A DNA stretch of 64,000 nucleotides from Haematococcus lacustris (Eukaryota > Chlorophyta > Chlorophyceae > Chlamydomonadales > Haematococcaceae). Made by a program: the position numbers and the translations under genes. Positions 46,868-57,869 of the stretch are shown here, in pieces. The notes beneath the pieces were generated by a model. The model did no database searches. It was given only the letters and a program-made list of their open reading frames with translations, and was not told the DNA's origin. How positions within the stretch are numbered: position 1 is the stretch's first letter; every line of letters starts with the position of its first letter. The stretch covers positions 1,537,366-1,601,365 of the forward strand of contig JASKMD010000012.1 in NCBI GenBank assembly GCA_030144725.1, written 5' to 3'.

Positions 46868-47333
46868 GTGTCAGCTGTTTTGGAACAGCACCCAAGTCAC
46901 CACCCAAGTCACCGATGTGTTGGCTATCATCCCCTTGCCTATTGGCACTGCAGAAGCTCATGTCCAGGTCATAATGCAGGAGCTGCTCCTCCACGGCCTC
47001 GACAGTGCCTGCATCGCCAGCATCACAGCCACACCCAGGATGTGCTAGCTCGTCTGGGGACCTGGGACACATTGCCCCTTCTGGCAGGTCTGCATAGCCA
47101 GCTGCAACACTTGGTGCCAGCAGATCAGCGCGAGCAGCAGAAGCAGCAGCTTGCGACCTATTTGCAGGAGCACTGTGGTGCTATGTGGACTTACTACCAG
47201 CATCATTTGCAGGTTCAAATGGCCTTGCCCCACCTCTTTGCTGCTCTCGGCAGCTCAGACCAAGCTACGCGCATGGAAGTGGCGATTGATGTGGTGTATC
47301 ATGCCGAGCTACGGCTGCCGCCGCCTGAGAATG

Positions 47334-47383
<50 letters not shown>

Positions 47384-47870
47384 GAGGACCCTTATGGCAC
47401 TTGGCGTCAGTTTGCATCTGACATTCGTGCCATGGCTGTGAACGGCGACCCTGGCAGCCCCGCATTGCGCCTTCACCTCGAAGAGTACTACCTTGCCAGC
47501 CCCATCTCCAATGCCCCAGTGGAGTCCTTGTTGCAGCTGCTGAAGCATGGTGGTGGCAGGTACATGGAGCTGCCAGCTTTGCTGCAGCTGATGTCCCTGC
47601 GCACATGCAAGGAGGCCATTAAGACTGTGGATGTTCGTGATTTGCAGCAGCATATGGGTCAGCTCCGTGCTGAAGTGCGGCGTAAGGAGGATGCCGCAGC
47701 TGCAGCACAGCGGTCAGCAAAGGCAGAGCGCCAGATCACAGAAGCAGCGCACAAGGTCGGGAGGGTTGTGGTAAATGTAGGTGACCATGCGTGCCAAGAG
47801 CGGCTTGCAGCGGCCCATACCCTTGCCTTTGGGGGGCAAGATTTTGGCCACACAACTGTCGATGAGGCAA
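46868..47870 (+). CDS. Unknown helical protein with polyQ tract, runs into gap
   Basis: Open frame with good protein character from about 47036: DVLARLGTWDTLPLLAG, YLQEHCGAMWTYYQHHLQVQ, ALPHLFAALGSSDQATRMEV, then polyQ coded by 47336-47384, then DPYGTWRQFASDIRAMAV, SPISNAPVESLLQLLKHGGG and a K/R/E-rich coiled coil. The early part to about 47035 may be intron. It is truncated by the gap at 47871. It could be the 3' part of the unknown gene starting at 45937. No known domain was recognised; a transposable element origin is possible. Confidence 0.45.
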
Positions 47871-48370
47871 NNNNNNNNNNNNNNNNNNNNNNNNNNNNNN
47901 NNNNNNNNNNNNNNNNNNNNNNNNNNNNNNNNNNNNNNNNNNNNNNNNNNNNNNNNNNNNNNNNNNNNNNNNNNNNNNNNNNNNNNNNNNNNNNNNNNNN
48001 NNNNNNNNNNNNNNNNNNNNNNNNNNNNNNNNNNNNNNNNNNNNNNNNNNNNNNNNNNNNNNNNNNNNNNNNNNNNNNNNNNNNNNNNNNNNNNNNNNNN
48101 NNNNNNNNNNNNNNNNNNNNNNNNNNNNNNNNNNNNNNNNNNNNNNNNNNNNNNNNNNNNNNNNNNNNNNNNNNNNNNNNNNNNNNNNNNNNNNNNNNNN
48201 NNNNNNNNNNNNNNNNNNNNNNNNNNNNNNNNNNNNNNNNNNNNNNNNNNNNNNNNNNNNNNNNNNNNNNNNNNNNNNNNNNNNNNNNNNNNNNNNNNNN
48301 NNNNNNNNNNNNNNNNNNNNNNNNNNNNNNNNNNNNNNNNNNNNNNNNNNNNNNNNNNNNNNNNNNNNNN
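47871..48370. other. Assembly gap, 500 N
   Basis: Exactly 500 unknown bases, probably a placeholder length. It separates the unknown polyQ gene from the bromodomain gene, whose first exons must lie inside or beyond it. Confidence 0.99.
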
Positions 48371-48394
48371 CCTGCCTGCCCTGCGCTGCTGCAG

Positions 48395-49453
48395 TATGTG
48401 AGTCAGCCCATGGACCTGGGCACCATTCAGGGACAAGCTGCGCTCGCGCCTGTACAGCCACCAGCAGCAGGTCAGGCGCCACATCTCACGCATCTCACAC
48501 ATCTCACACATCTCACCCTCCCACCTCCTCCCCACCTTCCCCCACCTTCCCTCCCACCTGCAGTTCCTGGATGACGTGGAGCTGGTGTGGGCAAACTGCC
48601 GCGCGTACAACGAGGAGGGGGACCCACGTCTGGCGCATGGGGCAGCGGGGCCAGCGACCTGTTCAACAGCATGTGGGGCAGAGGCCAGTGAGGCGCTGGA
48701 AGCAACGCCAGGGGTGGGGGCCGGGGCCGGGGCCAGGGGCGGGTGGCGGGCACAGCAGCGGGGCCCCTGGCCACCTTGGCTGCTGCTGCAGGCTACCAGG
48801 CAGGGGGGTGGGCGGCAGGGGCCACTGGCCAGGCAGTCAGGCGGGGCAGCGGGCAGCAGGGCAGGGTGGCAGAGGGGTCACACCCTATTTTTGGACCTCG
48901 CATGGCGCAGCAGCTTCCCCCCAGCTGCTACCCGGCTGCCGCGCCCCTCAGCCCCGCAGCCCAGGAGCCAGGTCCAGCCTTGCATGGCGCAACACAGCCT
49001 AGCAGCGGCAGGAGGCCGGGGCAGGGCGGGGGAGGCCCTTCCTGGCATGGCCAGGGTCAGGGTCAGGGCAGGGGCCCCCCGGCTGGGAGTGAGGAGGGAG
49101 TGAGGGGGGCGGCACCGCAAGGTACCTACTGGGGCTCTGCAGGTGGTGGGCGGCAGGCAGCTCCCCTTAGCGCGACCCGGGGCCCTTCAATGGCGCTGGG
49201 GGTGGGGCTGGGGCGGGAGGCTCCCCCTGCCTGGGCTGGGCCCGTCTTTTCCCCCTCTCACGGGGAGGTTTTGTCAGTTGGGCCTCGGGGGCCTGCTCCT
49301 CCACCCCTGCAGCTTCAGCAGCAGCCACAGGCCCAGCAGCAGCTGAGGCAGCGGCACCCTGAACAGCAGTGGCAGGCAGAGGCTCATGAGGCAGAACGGC
49401 AGCAGCAGCAGCAGGAGCAGCAGGCAGCACGGCAGCAGAAGGCAGAACAACAA

Positions 49454-49485
<32 letters not shown>

Positions 49486-50104
49486 ACAACAGCAACAACA
49501 ACAACGAGAACATCAGCAGCACCAGCACCAGCAGCAACAACAACAGCAGCAGCCACCGCAGCAACAGGAGCAAGGCGATTGGGCGCAGCAGCAGCAGCAG
49601 CAGCAGCAGCCGCCTCCTGCAGGGCAGCAGCGCGGACCCACCCTGTCATGGCAGCAGCTGCAGTTCAAACAGCACCTCATCCAGCAGCAGCAACTGCGAC
49701 AGCAACAGCTGCTGCGGCAGCAACAGCAGCAGGCAGCACACAACCCTCAGGCCTACCAGCAGCAGCAGCTGGAGCAGTACAGGCAGCAGCAGCAGCAGCA
49801 TCACACCCTGCCACACCACGGCCAGCTCCAGCACCTCCAGGAACACCAGCACCAGCAGCAACAACAACAACAGTATGAGCAGCCACAGCAACAACAGCAG
49901 CAACAGCAGCACCAAGAGCGACACCAGCAGCAGCAGCAGCAGCAGACGTTGCCCTCATCACAGCCCGGCTGGCCCCCCCACGCCTGGCCGCCACCCAGCC
50001 ATGTGGCTAGCCAGCAGCAGCAGTACCCACACGCGCAGCCAGGGCAGCCGCAGCCTGGAGCGTGGCCAGGGCCGACACAGTCTTGGCCGGCCTCTGACCT
50101 CTGA
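48395..50104 (+). CDS. Bromodomain protein with glutamine-rich tail, 5' end in gap, frame breaks
   Basis: Exon 48395-48470 starts YVSQPMDLGTIQ, the ZA-loop end of a bromodomain; one base later the frame would read DKLRSRLYSHQQQ. The next exon from 48564 reads FLDDVELVWANCRAYNEEGD, with the acetyl-lysine-binding N in the 'NC.AYN' motif. After that the helix C residues (ASDLFNSMW) are found only in another frame. A long frame from 48743 to 50104 then adds a G/P-rich and a very Q-rich tail (from about 49310). Probable acetyl-histone reader and transcription co-factor, like plant GTE/BET proteins. The two frame breaks may be assembly errors beside the gap or real damage. Confidence 0.7.
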
Positions 50105-51212
50105 CCCAGGCTCCCCGACTGCCAGACATGGAGGCAGAGGGCGGCGCAGCAGCAGGCAACAGGAGACCGCGGCAGCATGAAAGGCGCGGCAGCATGAAAG
50201 GCACGGCATGAGCGGGGACGGCCAAGGTGCCCCTTTCACCGCATGAGCCGTGCCTGTGTGCTGTGTAGCTGTAGTCAGTACTGGCTGGCATGACACTGAC
50301 CCTACTACTTGTGGCCTGACACCGCTTGGTGTGCATTAGCCTGCGACATGCTGCGTTGGTGTGCGTCAGATATCGCCTGCTGGCTGACCTGGTGTCACTT
50401 GGGCTCAGTACAGGCTAAAGGATGCGCTGAGCTGGACCAGGGACCAAGCACCTCATCTCTCCATTGCTCCCATACTGTTTGGCTTATAAACGAATCTCGA
50501 TGCCGCTCCCCACGCTCCGCCGTGCGCTCCCACACATCCTCCCGATATCTGGCCAGCCAGCGACCCCCCTCCCACCTCCCCCCTCGCCCTTGCCTCTTGC
50601 CGCCACCGTCACCCCCTTACCCGTTAGATCCTCCCCCATGCGCTGTCCTATACGCGCTGCCGCTACTCTCACGCCTCCCAGGGGGTCATTGCCTACCTAT
50701 CCACCTGCCGCCCGCCAGGCCCCAGGCGCAGGTGGGGCCGCGTCACCCGTAACCCTCCGCCCGCTCACCGCCGCCCCTTGCTACCTGAACACACTGCACC
50801 TGCCCGCAGCCCCCTGCCCACTGCCTGTTGCCCTCTGCACCCCCCCCTTGCCCATTTTCCCCTGCCCTGCCCGTCAAGCCGGCCTCCACTTAACTCCCGG
50901 ATTCCAAGACGGCATGAGAGGAGGGTGCCACCCACACCTTATGAGCCCTGCATGTGCGCACAGACTCCTCTGTTGTGACTTTTGGGCTGCAACCGTCAAG
51001 GACCGTTGCTCCTGTGTTCCTGGTTGTGACAGCATGAGTTGGACCAGCTTATCTAACCCTGACTGTCTCCTAGTTGCCTTGACAAGCTCTGGCCTGCCCC
51101 TGTTCTTAGCTCACACAGGATGTCCATACTTATGCGGTCATGGACTGCATTAGATGGCGTGGACAGGCTGACTCGGACGTCATGCAGCTCGTTCCTGCAG
51201 AACAAATGTCCC
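50105..51212 (+). other. Region without a supported gene
   Basis: It follows the bromodomain gene stop. It holds two near-identical GCGGCAGCATGAAAGGC units (50170-50203). A 229-codon plus ORF (50464-51153) is P/L/C-rich, with no conserved-looking segments and composition like the rest of the spacer, so it is not called as a gene. Confidence 0.5.
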
Positions 51213-51217
51213 TTACA
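51213..51217 (-). promoter_or_regulatory. Candidate poly(A) signal TGTAA for the BTB gene
   Basis: TTACA on the plus strand reads TGTAA on the minus strand, 104 bp after the BTB gene stop codon. Confidence 0.55.
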
Positions 51218-51320
51218 CTCCCCAGTGTAATGTCGCACTACCACAGTCAATGCAACAACAAGCATGACCCCCAACCTTCCCTTCTTAGCGCCACACCCCA
51301 TGCTCTTTGCTGGCCGACGT

Positions 51321-52417
51321 CTAGCGCGCCTTTCCGCATTCTGGGCAGAAGCCCTCAAAACTACCAGAGCATGCAGGGCAACGCCGAAACCTGACCTCGA
51401 GAGTGCTCTTTGTGGGACAGCTGCATTTCCTAGAGCAGGTCGGGCACTGCACCGGGTCCATACAGCTACGGACAACTTCGACCAGGGTGCTGCTGCTCAG
51501 CTGGCCAAGCTCAGTGAATAATTGATAACCCCTTTGTTGCCTTGCCGCTGCCTTCTTGTAATACTGGTCTTGCAACCCCACACTGGTAATGGCTGATTGC
51601 AGCAGCTTGTGCAGCTGGTATTTCTCTGCAATCACCAGCCACTTGCCAATGTTGGCTGTATTGGGAGAGGAAGTAAAACTCCATCGCGTCAGCATGGCCA
51701 ACAGCGCCGTGTCTGCCTGCTCCGCCACGGCCGTGAACTTGTACTGCGTGTGGAGGGACAGACAGGGTTGCCACCATCGCCCGCCGTCACTGTAAGACTA
51801 GTTGTAGTGCCCGCACTGTATGCTTGCCTGACCAACAAGGGGCAGCACCTCCAGCCACTGCTCCACCGTCAAAGCAGGTTCCACCGTGCCTGGGTACAGC
51901 TGCCCGGCCAGCAGCTGCCATTGGCTGCAGGTGGTGTCCGGCGCCTGCTCAGGCAACAGCACACACAACAAGGACAACTAGGCCTAAGGCGGGCAGGCTC
52001 GTGAGGCTCTGACACCGAGTTAGTGGCTGCTGGAACCCTGTTTGAGCTGGGCAAGCGGACAAGGTGCGGGTCTCCTCGGCTGTGGTTACGCGATTTTGGT
52101 GTGCTGGGTTCGGCTGCCACGACACTCGGGTACTAGGTACTGTGACCCGCACGGCATGGTTGCGACGATGATTTGAACAGTAACCTTATATCGTGGCTAG
52201 GGTTCTGTCGACTTGCCTTCAGCGTGCCTGGCGCGCCGTCCTCCGTGCTGCCTAGTTGCGCGTCTAAGCACAACGGCGACGCAACGCGGAGCAGCTCCCG
52301 TGAAAATGGCACCTCGCCGTCCGCGCACTTCACTGTCACGGTCTCCAGCCGCTTCATCATCGCGCGAACGGCGTCTACAGTCGCGCAGCAGCGGCTTAGA
52401 CGGCGAGGCGCGCTCAT
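51321..52417 (-). CDS. BTB-domain protein with C-terminal zinc-binding cysteines
   Basis: Three exons, 52417-52217 (ATG), 51944-51828 and 51743-51321, agree in phase and give 246 residues. Exon 1 has VTVKCADGEVPFSRELLRVA, the start of a BTB/POZ fold. Exon 2 gives WQLLAGQLYPGTVEPALTVE and WLEVLPLVGQ, the following BTB helices. Exon 3 starts YKFTAVAEQAD, contains WLVIAEKYQLHKLLQSAI as in BACK-like linkers, and ends with three cysteine pairs (CPTCSRKCSC, CPACSG, CPEC), a likely zinc ribbon. Such proteins often serve as CUL3 substrate adaptors; this is inference. Both introns start with GC (GCAAGT and GCAAGC). The start codon is 183 bp from that of the divergent SET gene. Confidence 0.75.
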
Positions 52418-52600
52418 GTTGCGGTTCCAGCCCCGCGGTCTAACTAGCAACGTCTGGCGGCAATGCATCGTGGACTGTGGTGGGCGCCTTGACCTCGCGT
52501 CTTGACCTTCTCGCGCTTTCGCCGATCAGGTCACTCATCTCACTGCAATGCATTCTCTAACATTTCGCAGCAGCCGTAAGCATTTGTGCCGAACTCCAAA
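52418..52600. promoter_or_regulatory. Short bidirectional promoter region between BTB and SET genes
   Basis: Only 183 bp separate the two divergent start codons, so promoters and 5' UTRs must overlap or be very short. No clear TATA box was seen. Confidence 0.5.
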
Positions 52601-55600
52601 ATGGCTTGGGGTGTGCTGTGGCGGAGGGTGACAGAGGGTCGCTGGGCTCAAAACCTGCTGAGGCGCCTGCCAGGACCAGGGCCGCGGCAGGAGCAGGAGG
52701 CTATGGATCACGAGCTCCTCTACATGGCCATTCGTGCCTTCGAAGCCAGCAGCACAGCGTCAAGCAAGCTGAGCGTGCAGCAGAGCAAGGAGCTCCTCCA
52801 CGAGGTGTGTTGCGTCGCAGGGATATTTAAAGAAGGCTAAGCAAGAATACGCGCTGACCCCGCTGGACCATGCGCTACTGCAGGTGCGCAGTATGACACG
52901 AGGCAGCATCAAGGCCGCAGTGAACAGGTCTGTCCTCACATCCTCGTGAAGCCACAAGCACCAGGCGGCAACAGGGCGGGCAGCATGAGAGCCTGTGTGG
53001 GCAGCATGAGGTCCTGTGCGCACCTGCAGGAGTCTGGGGCAGCAGCTGGTGTGTGTGGCGCATATGCTGCACAGCCTTCTGGCTGAGGTGAGCCCACAGC
53101 CAGGCAGCACCTAGTAACTGATGTGTCTTGTAGCCCATGCAACCATATCAGGCAGATTGTCAGAGCAAGTGGACACCATCATCCACCTTACTGTAGGCCA
53201 GGCTAACAACTGGTAACAGGCCCACACCATGATCTCCATCCAAACTTCTCAGCCTGGGCACCTCCAGTGATGGCTATCAACTGGGCATGACTGCTGCACA
53301 CCAGTGGGCTGCCTGCCTGCCCCTCACCCTACCCTCTGCCCCCTCAGGCAGGCGACCCTGCCCCCGCAGCTGCAGGCATGCTGGCAGCTGCCCAACACAT
53401 AGCCCAGCGGGACAGCCTGGACTGGCCCTGCAGCGACCCGCACAGCCAGCAGCTGTCAGCATCACGCCACAGCCTGGCTGCCGCTACCAGCCAGGCCCCC
53501 CACCTCACTTGCTTCACTCCCCCCGCCAGCCCTGGGCAAGGTGCAGCAGCAGCTGTGGCTGATCAGCAGCACCCTCCCGGCCAGTGCCACCAGCAGGCAG
53601 GGCAGCATCTAGGCACAGGAAGCGGCTCTGGCAGCAGAGCTGAAGGCGGAGCAGAGCTGGGCGCTGGATCAGCAGGCTCGCTGCCTGGATCAGCAGGGCT
53701 GCCAGGGGGGCTCAGCCAGGCTCAGCTCAGTGAGCAGCTGAGGCAGCGTCTGGGGCACAGCCTGCGTGTGGCTCCCTCCAAGGTGAGGGGAGGGAGGGAG
53801 GCAGGGAGGGAGGGGGTGGCAGGGCAGGGGGCTGGCTGGGTGAGCTGCCAGCAGCCATACCCCTGCCCCTGTGAGTCTATCTCTCAGGCCTCAGTGAGGC
53901 AGCAGTAGCCCGCTGAGCTTGGCCCCTCCGCTTACAACACCTCCATGCTGCATGCTGTGTGCTGGGCTCGGCCACACGAGCTGCAGATCCGCGGCGCCGG
54001 GTTGGGTTTGTTCCTGGAGGGCAGCGTGGCGGCGGGGGCGCTGGTGGCCGTGGTGCCAGGCATCAGCTACCTGCGCACGCAGCTGCAGCACATGCCTCAC
54101 TTCCCCCAGGTGGGGGGCGCAGGCTGGGCCCTGGCATGATGGTGCCAAGGCCTTGAGTACAGGCTTGAGCAGCTGTGCGCATGGCCTCTCGTGGCATGGG
54201 CCTGGCATCACTAGGAGAGCAGCAGGGGGAGCAGGTAGGGTGGCCCAGGTTGTGCCCTGTCGCCGTTGTCATCATGGCAGCCACTGTGCGCCACCAGGGT
54301 AGACACTCCTGCCCAACAGCCCTCAACAGCCTCCACAGGGCAAGAGCTTTAGGCCTTGGCCTCAGGTACCAAACCCATGGTTGCCCTTTAACCAGGGGCA
54401 TCACTAGACAGCACAGCACTAAGCAGCGCTGTTGGCGCTCGGTTGCTGCTACCTTTGCTACAAGAGCTTGCCGGCATCCAGTCAGGCAGCCATCAAGTCA
54501 GCCCACACAGGCAACTGACCTACAATAAACATAGCGCCAACTTAGGAGCCAATCAATCGTAGTGAGAGGGTGCTAGGCAGTTCTGGTGGGCCGCTAGTCA
54601 GTCATCAAGTCAGTCACCCGGTGCTGGGGCAGGCCTGGACCTGGGCAGCGCCAGGCCATCGTGTCTTCCTCCCTCAGCATGCCGCTAAAGATCCCTCAGG
54701 CTGCAGCACCTCCTGCCTGTCCAGCATGTCAGCAGCCACCAGCCAGCCACCAGCAGCAGCTGCAGCTCCACCTGCCCCTGGACTGCGCCACCTGCACCAG
54801 CACCAGGCCTGGCCGCACCTAACCCCTGTCCTCACTGCCTCTCTTCACCTGACTGGACCAGGCCATGCACGTGACCAGCACCACCTGCAGTGCAGCCTCC
54901 ACTGTGCCCCTGCCCACCTGCCTGCAGGTCAGTCTGCACAATGACTTCCTGAGCTGCCGCTTTGACATGACCATCCTGGACAGCAAGGCCTGGGGCGCTG
55001 GCGCTCAACACCTGGGTCAGACATGCTCCTGCCCCTGAGGCCCTGCCCCTCATCCCCTGCCCCTGCCCTTTCTCCCCCTGCACCTGCCCCTGCGCTGCCC
55101 TTTCTTTCCCTGCCCTTTATCCCCCGCCCCTGACCCCCACCAGCCCCCCCACTCTTGCATGACTGCAGGTACCCCAGACTGGCCCAGCCCAGGGTCAGGC
55201 CCGCCTGCTGCCGCCCTGAGCAGCCTTGAGGGCCGTCACCCCCTAGCCCTGGGCCACTGGGTCAACCACCCGGCTCCTGGTGGGCAGGGGCGGGGGCAGG
55301 GGTGGGGCTGCGGGCAGGGCATGGGGCGAGTTGAGAGCGGTTTGTCTAGTACCAGCACCGCTGTCCTGTTCCCGACAGGGCCTGACTTGGCACCAGGGGC
55401 ATGGGCAGGTCAGCAGGGGCCTGAGGGGAGAGTGGTGTGTTTGGCTACTACCCTGCCAGGGCCTGACACAAGCTCCCAGGGCTGAGCCTCATTAGGTGCC
55501 AGGCAGGAGGGCAGTCTGTTTAGGCAATGCTGTCACCCGTCTTGCCCCCCCCTCAGCCCAGTACACCAGACACCATCCCCTGCGAGCCCAGTATGCTCAG

Positions 55601-56543
55601 TGTTGACAAAGGCGAATCCAGGCCTGCATCTGAACTGACCTGACCATCTTACCTGACCTGCCTTGACCCAGCCTGACCTGCCTTGCCTTGCCCCTTTCAC
55701 CTGCAGGCCAGCAGCCCAATGTGTTGGAGGCGGCGGTGGACCTGGGCCTGGACCTGGCAAGCCACCCCCCTTGGCTGCGTGCCTACCTGCCCGCCGCCCC
55801 CCTGCTGCGCCTCTCACGGGGCACCCCCCCTGATGCTGCCACACAGGACCTCGCAGAGGTGAGTGTGACCTGGAGGGAGATCAGGGTGCAGAGTGTGACC
55901 CCCGTGGGTCAGTTTAGAAGTATGGTGAGTGTGATACGCATTTGGGTGTGCCTTGCCATGGAGAGCGTCACTCTAGCCCCCCTTGCCCTTGCCCTTGCCC
56001 TTGCCCTTGCCCTTGCCCTTGCCCTTGCCCTTGCCCTTGCCCTTGCCCTTGCCCTTGCCCTTGCCCTTGCCCTTGCCCTTGCCCTTGCCCTTGCCCTTGC
56101 CCTTGCCCTTGCCCTTGCCCTTGCCCTTGCCCTTGCCCTTGCCCTTGCCCTTGCCCTTGCCCTTGCCCTTGCCCTTGCCCTTGCCATGCCATGCCATGCA
56201 GTGCCCAAGGGGTGCCTGGGCAGTGGCTAGGAAGAAGCACTCCTGCACCTGAACCACGCCTGCCTCGCAGGCGCTCCTCCTGTGCAGCTACCCGGACCTG
56301 GCGCTGGCTGCCAGTGCTACCCGCGGCCGGTGGCGCGGTTTGTTCGCGGGCGATGCCGCGGGGGTACAACGCTGGTCGGGTATGGTCCTGGTGGCTATAC
56401 GGCCGTTGTCCGACGGCGAGGAGTTATTGCAAAACTACCGGCTGAGCCCGCACGCCCCGCGGCCCGCGTGGTATTTCTCACACGACCCAGATCAGGAGCA
56501 AAGACGGTGGGCGCGATCGGTGTGGAGTGGGCTGATGCGCTGA
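52601..56543 (+). CDS. SETD9-like SET-domain protein
   Basis: Exons 52601-52804, 52821-52927, 53030-53087, 53348-53782, 53918-54109, 54928-55015, 55169-55279, 55707-55858 and 56271-56543 (TGA) join in phase, about 520 residues. The SET domain is recognisable: LQIRGAGLGLFLEGSVAAGA, then VAVVPGISYLR; later GHWVNHPAPGQQPNV (the NHxxxPN motif) and LVAIRPLSDGEELLQNYRLS (the GEEL.NY motif). Motif order and the N-terminal helical region fit SETD9, a SET protein of uncertain substrate. The catalytic tyrosine is retained in QNYR. The junction 52804/52821 would need a 16-base intron, so a small indel is more likely there. Exon 4 carries a 145-residue low-complexity insert not usual for the family. Intron 8 holds the CCCTTG array. 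Confidence 0.75.
55978..56185 (+). repeat. (CCCTTG)n hexamer array, about 34 copies
   Basis: A nearly perfect array in the last intron (55859-56270) of the SETD9-like gene. All reading frames through it stay open by chance of the unit length. Confidence 0.98.
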
Positions 56544-56685
56544 CACTTTACATCGACGATCGTGACAATCATACGGCGCCTGAACTAGTCGTAGCGCACA
56601 ACTGGCGCCCTACGAGGCCTAGGCCACACATGCCGCCGCTAGTTGCTGGTTGCCACGTATTGCGGTGTGCCAGTAGTGCGACTCG

Positions 56686-56690
56686 TGTAA
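56686..56690 (+). promoter_or_regulatory. Candidate poly(A) signal TGTAA for the SETD9-like gene
   Basis: It lies 142 bp after the stop codon. No gene was recognised in 56700-57400. Confidence 0.55.
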
Positions 56691-57411
56691 CTCCGAGTCG
56701 GTACCTTGTCAACTGATCCAACTGCCACCGGCCGCATCTGCCCAGGGGCGTGTCGTCCACTGCCTCCCACAGAAGGCAGTGTGCAGCGCCCTCAATGGCC
56801 TCAACCAGGGTACAATCACTCAATTTCAATCACAGCACATGCAATGCTATGCAATACTAGAGCATGGATAATGATGGCACCGACTGTCACTGGTTGTGGT
56901 ACTGTATGTAAAGACCCTACTATCTCCCAAGCACCTATACCAACGCAACACCGACAATAGTCATGGCTCAGGAGTAGCATACGAGGGGTTCGGGCTCTGT
57001 TGTGCAGTTCAAAGCTGCCATCCAACAGCATGCGAATCATGGCACTCAGCCATACTCACCAACTCTTGGCTGCATCAGTGCCAGGCGCCCCAGTGGGCCT
57101 CTGGCCTCATGGCACCTCTAGTGCTTTGGCCACTAATGCATGGAACCACCTTAGTGGCCACATGGCGCAGAAGGTGCAAGGGATGCCCATGGGACCACCA
57201 GTAGCCATGGCTGGGGTGGGGAGGGGTGGAGGTACGGGCAGTGAGGTGGGTAAAGGGAGGAGAGCCAGGGGCGGCATAGTGGGTGACCGGGCAGGCAGGG
57301 CAGGGGAAAAGCAGGCGGGATGCAGTATGGAGGTCAGGTGGGGGGCAGGATAACAGGAGCTGTGGCCCGGCATCCCGCAAGGGTAGGGGACGGTCCCCCC
57401 CCAGCTCCATG

Positions 57412-57605
57412 GGCGAGTGGCCAAGTCGCTTCAGCGGATGCTAAGGTGGCGGGTTCAAACGCAGGAATGTGCTGTGGGTAAAGGCGCGAACGAGTGGGGC
57501 CAGATTTTTGGCCCTGTCAAGCAGGCGAATGCCGTGCGTAGCTCTCTATCTTATTTTGTGGGCCGGGCTGTTGGCAGGATCTCAGTCTATGGCGTTGCCA
57601 GGTGA
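57412..57605 (+). repeat. tRNA-related SINE candidate
   Basis: Starts GGGCGAGTGGCCAAGTCGC, like the 5' part of a Ser/Leu-type tRNA, with a TGGCCAAGTCG A-box and, about 40 bp on, a GGTTCAAACGC B-box. The spacing is too short and the acceptor stem does not close, so it is not a working tRNA. Downstream sequence to about 57600 has no tRNA features. A tRNA-derived SINE head is the simplest reading; no second copy was found in this window. Confidence 0.35.
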
Positions 57606-57742
57606 CCGTCGCCTGAGACACGATGCAGCCTTGCGCATTGCCTCCGCCCTAACCGCAGGGGGTAGGGTCAGGTTGAGGATTAGGAGGGGCATCCCCCTGA
57701 CCCACCCCCCCAAACCCTTCCCCCTGCACACCCCACCCCCTC

Positions 57743-57779
57743 CCACATCCCTAACCCTAACCCTTAACCCTAACCCTAG
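57743..57779 (+). repeat. Short interstitial telomere-like tract
   Basis: CCCTAACCCTAACCCTTAACCCTAACCCTAG: about five CCCTAA-type units with one extra T. It lies about 90 bp beyond the 3' end of the MFS gene. TTAGGG-type telomeres are reported for some Chlamydomonadales, so this may be a telomere seed or repair scar, or a chance slippage product. Confidence 0.7.
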
Positions 57780-57869
57780 CCTCTGGCACTGGCACTGCTG
57801 TGCACAGGAGTAAATTGGACGCGGCGAATGGGGCGCTGCCTGAAACTAGGCAAGTCCTTGTGGGCCCCC

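Noticed and set aside
50464..51153. 229-codon plus ORF
   Set aside because: Low-complexity composition like the surrounding spacer, no motif, no splice support.
57412..57470. Functional tRNA gene
   Set aside because: A-box to B-box distance is too short, with no closing acceptor stem.
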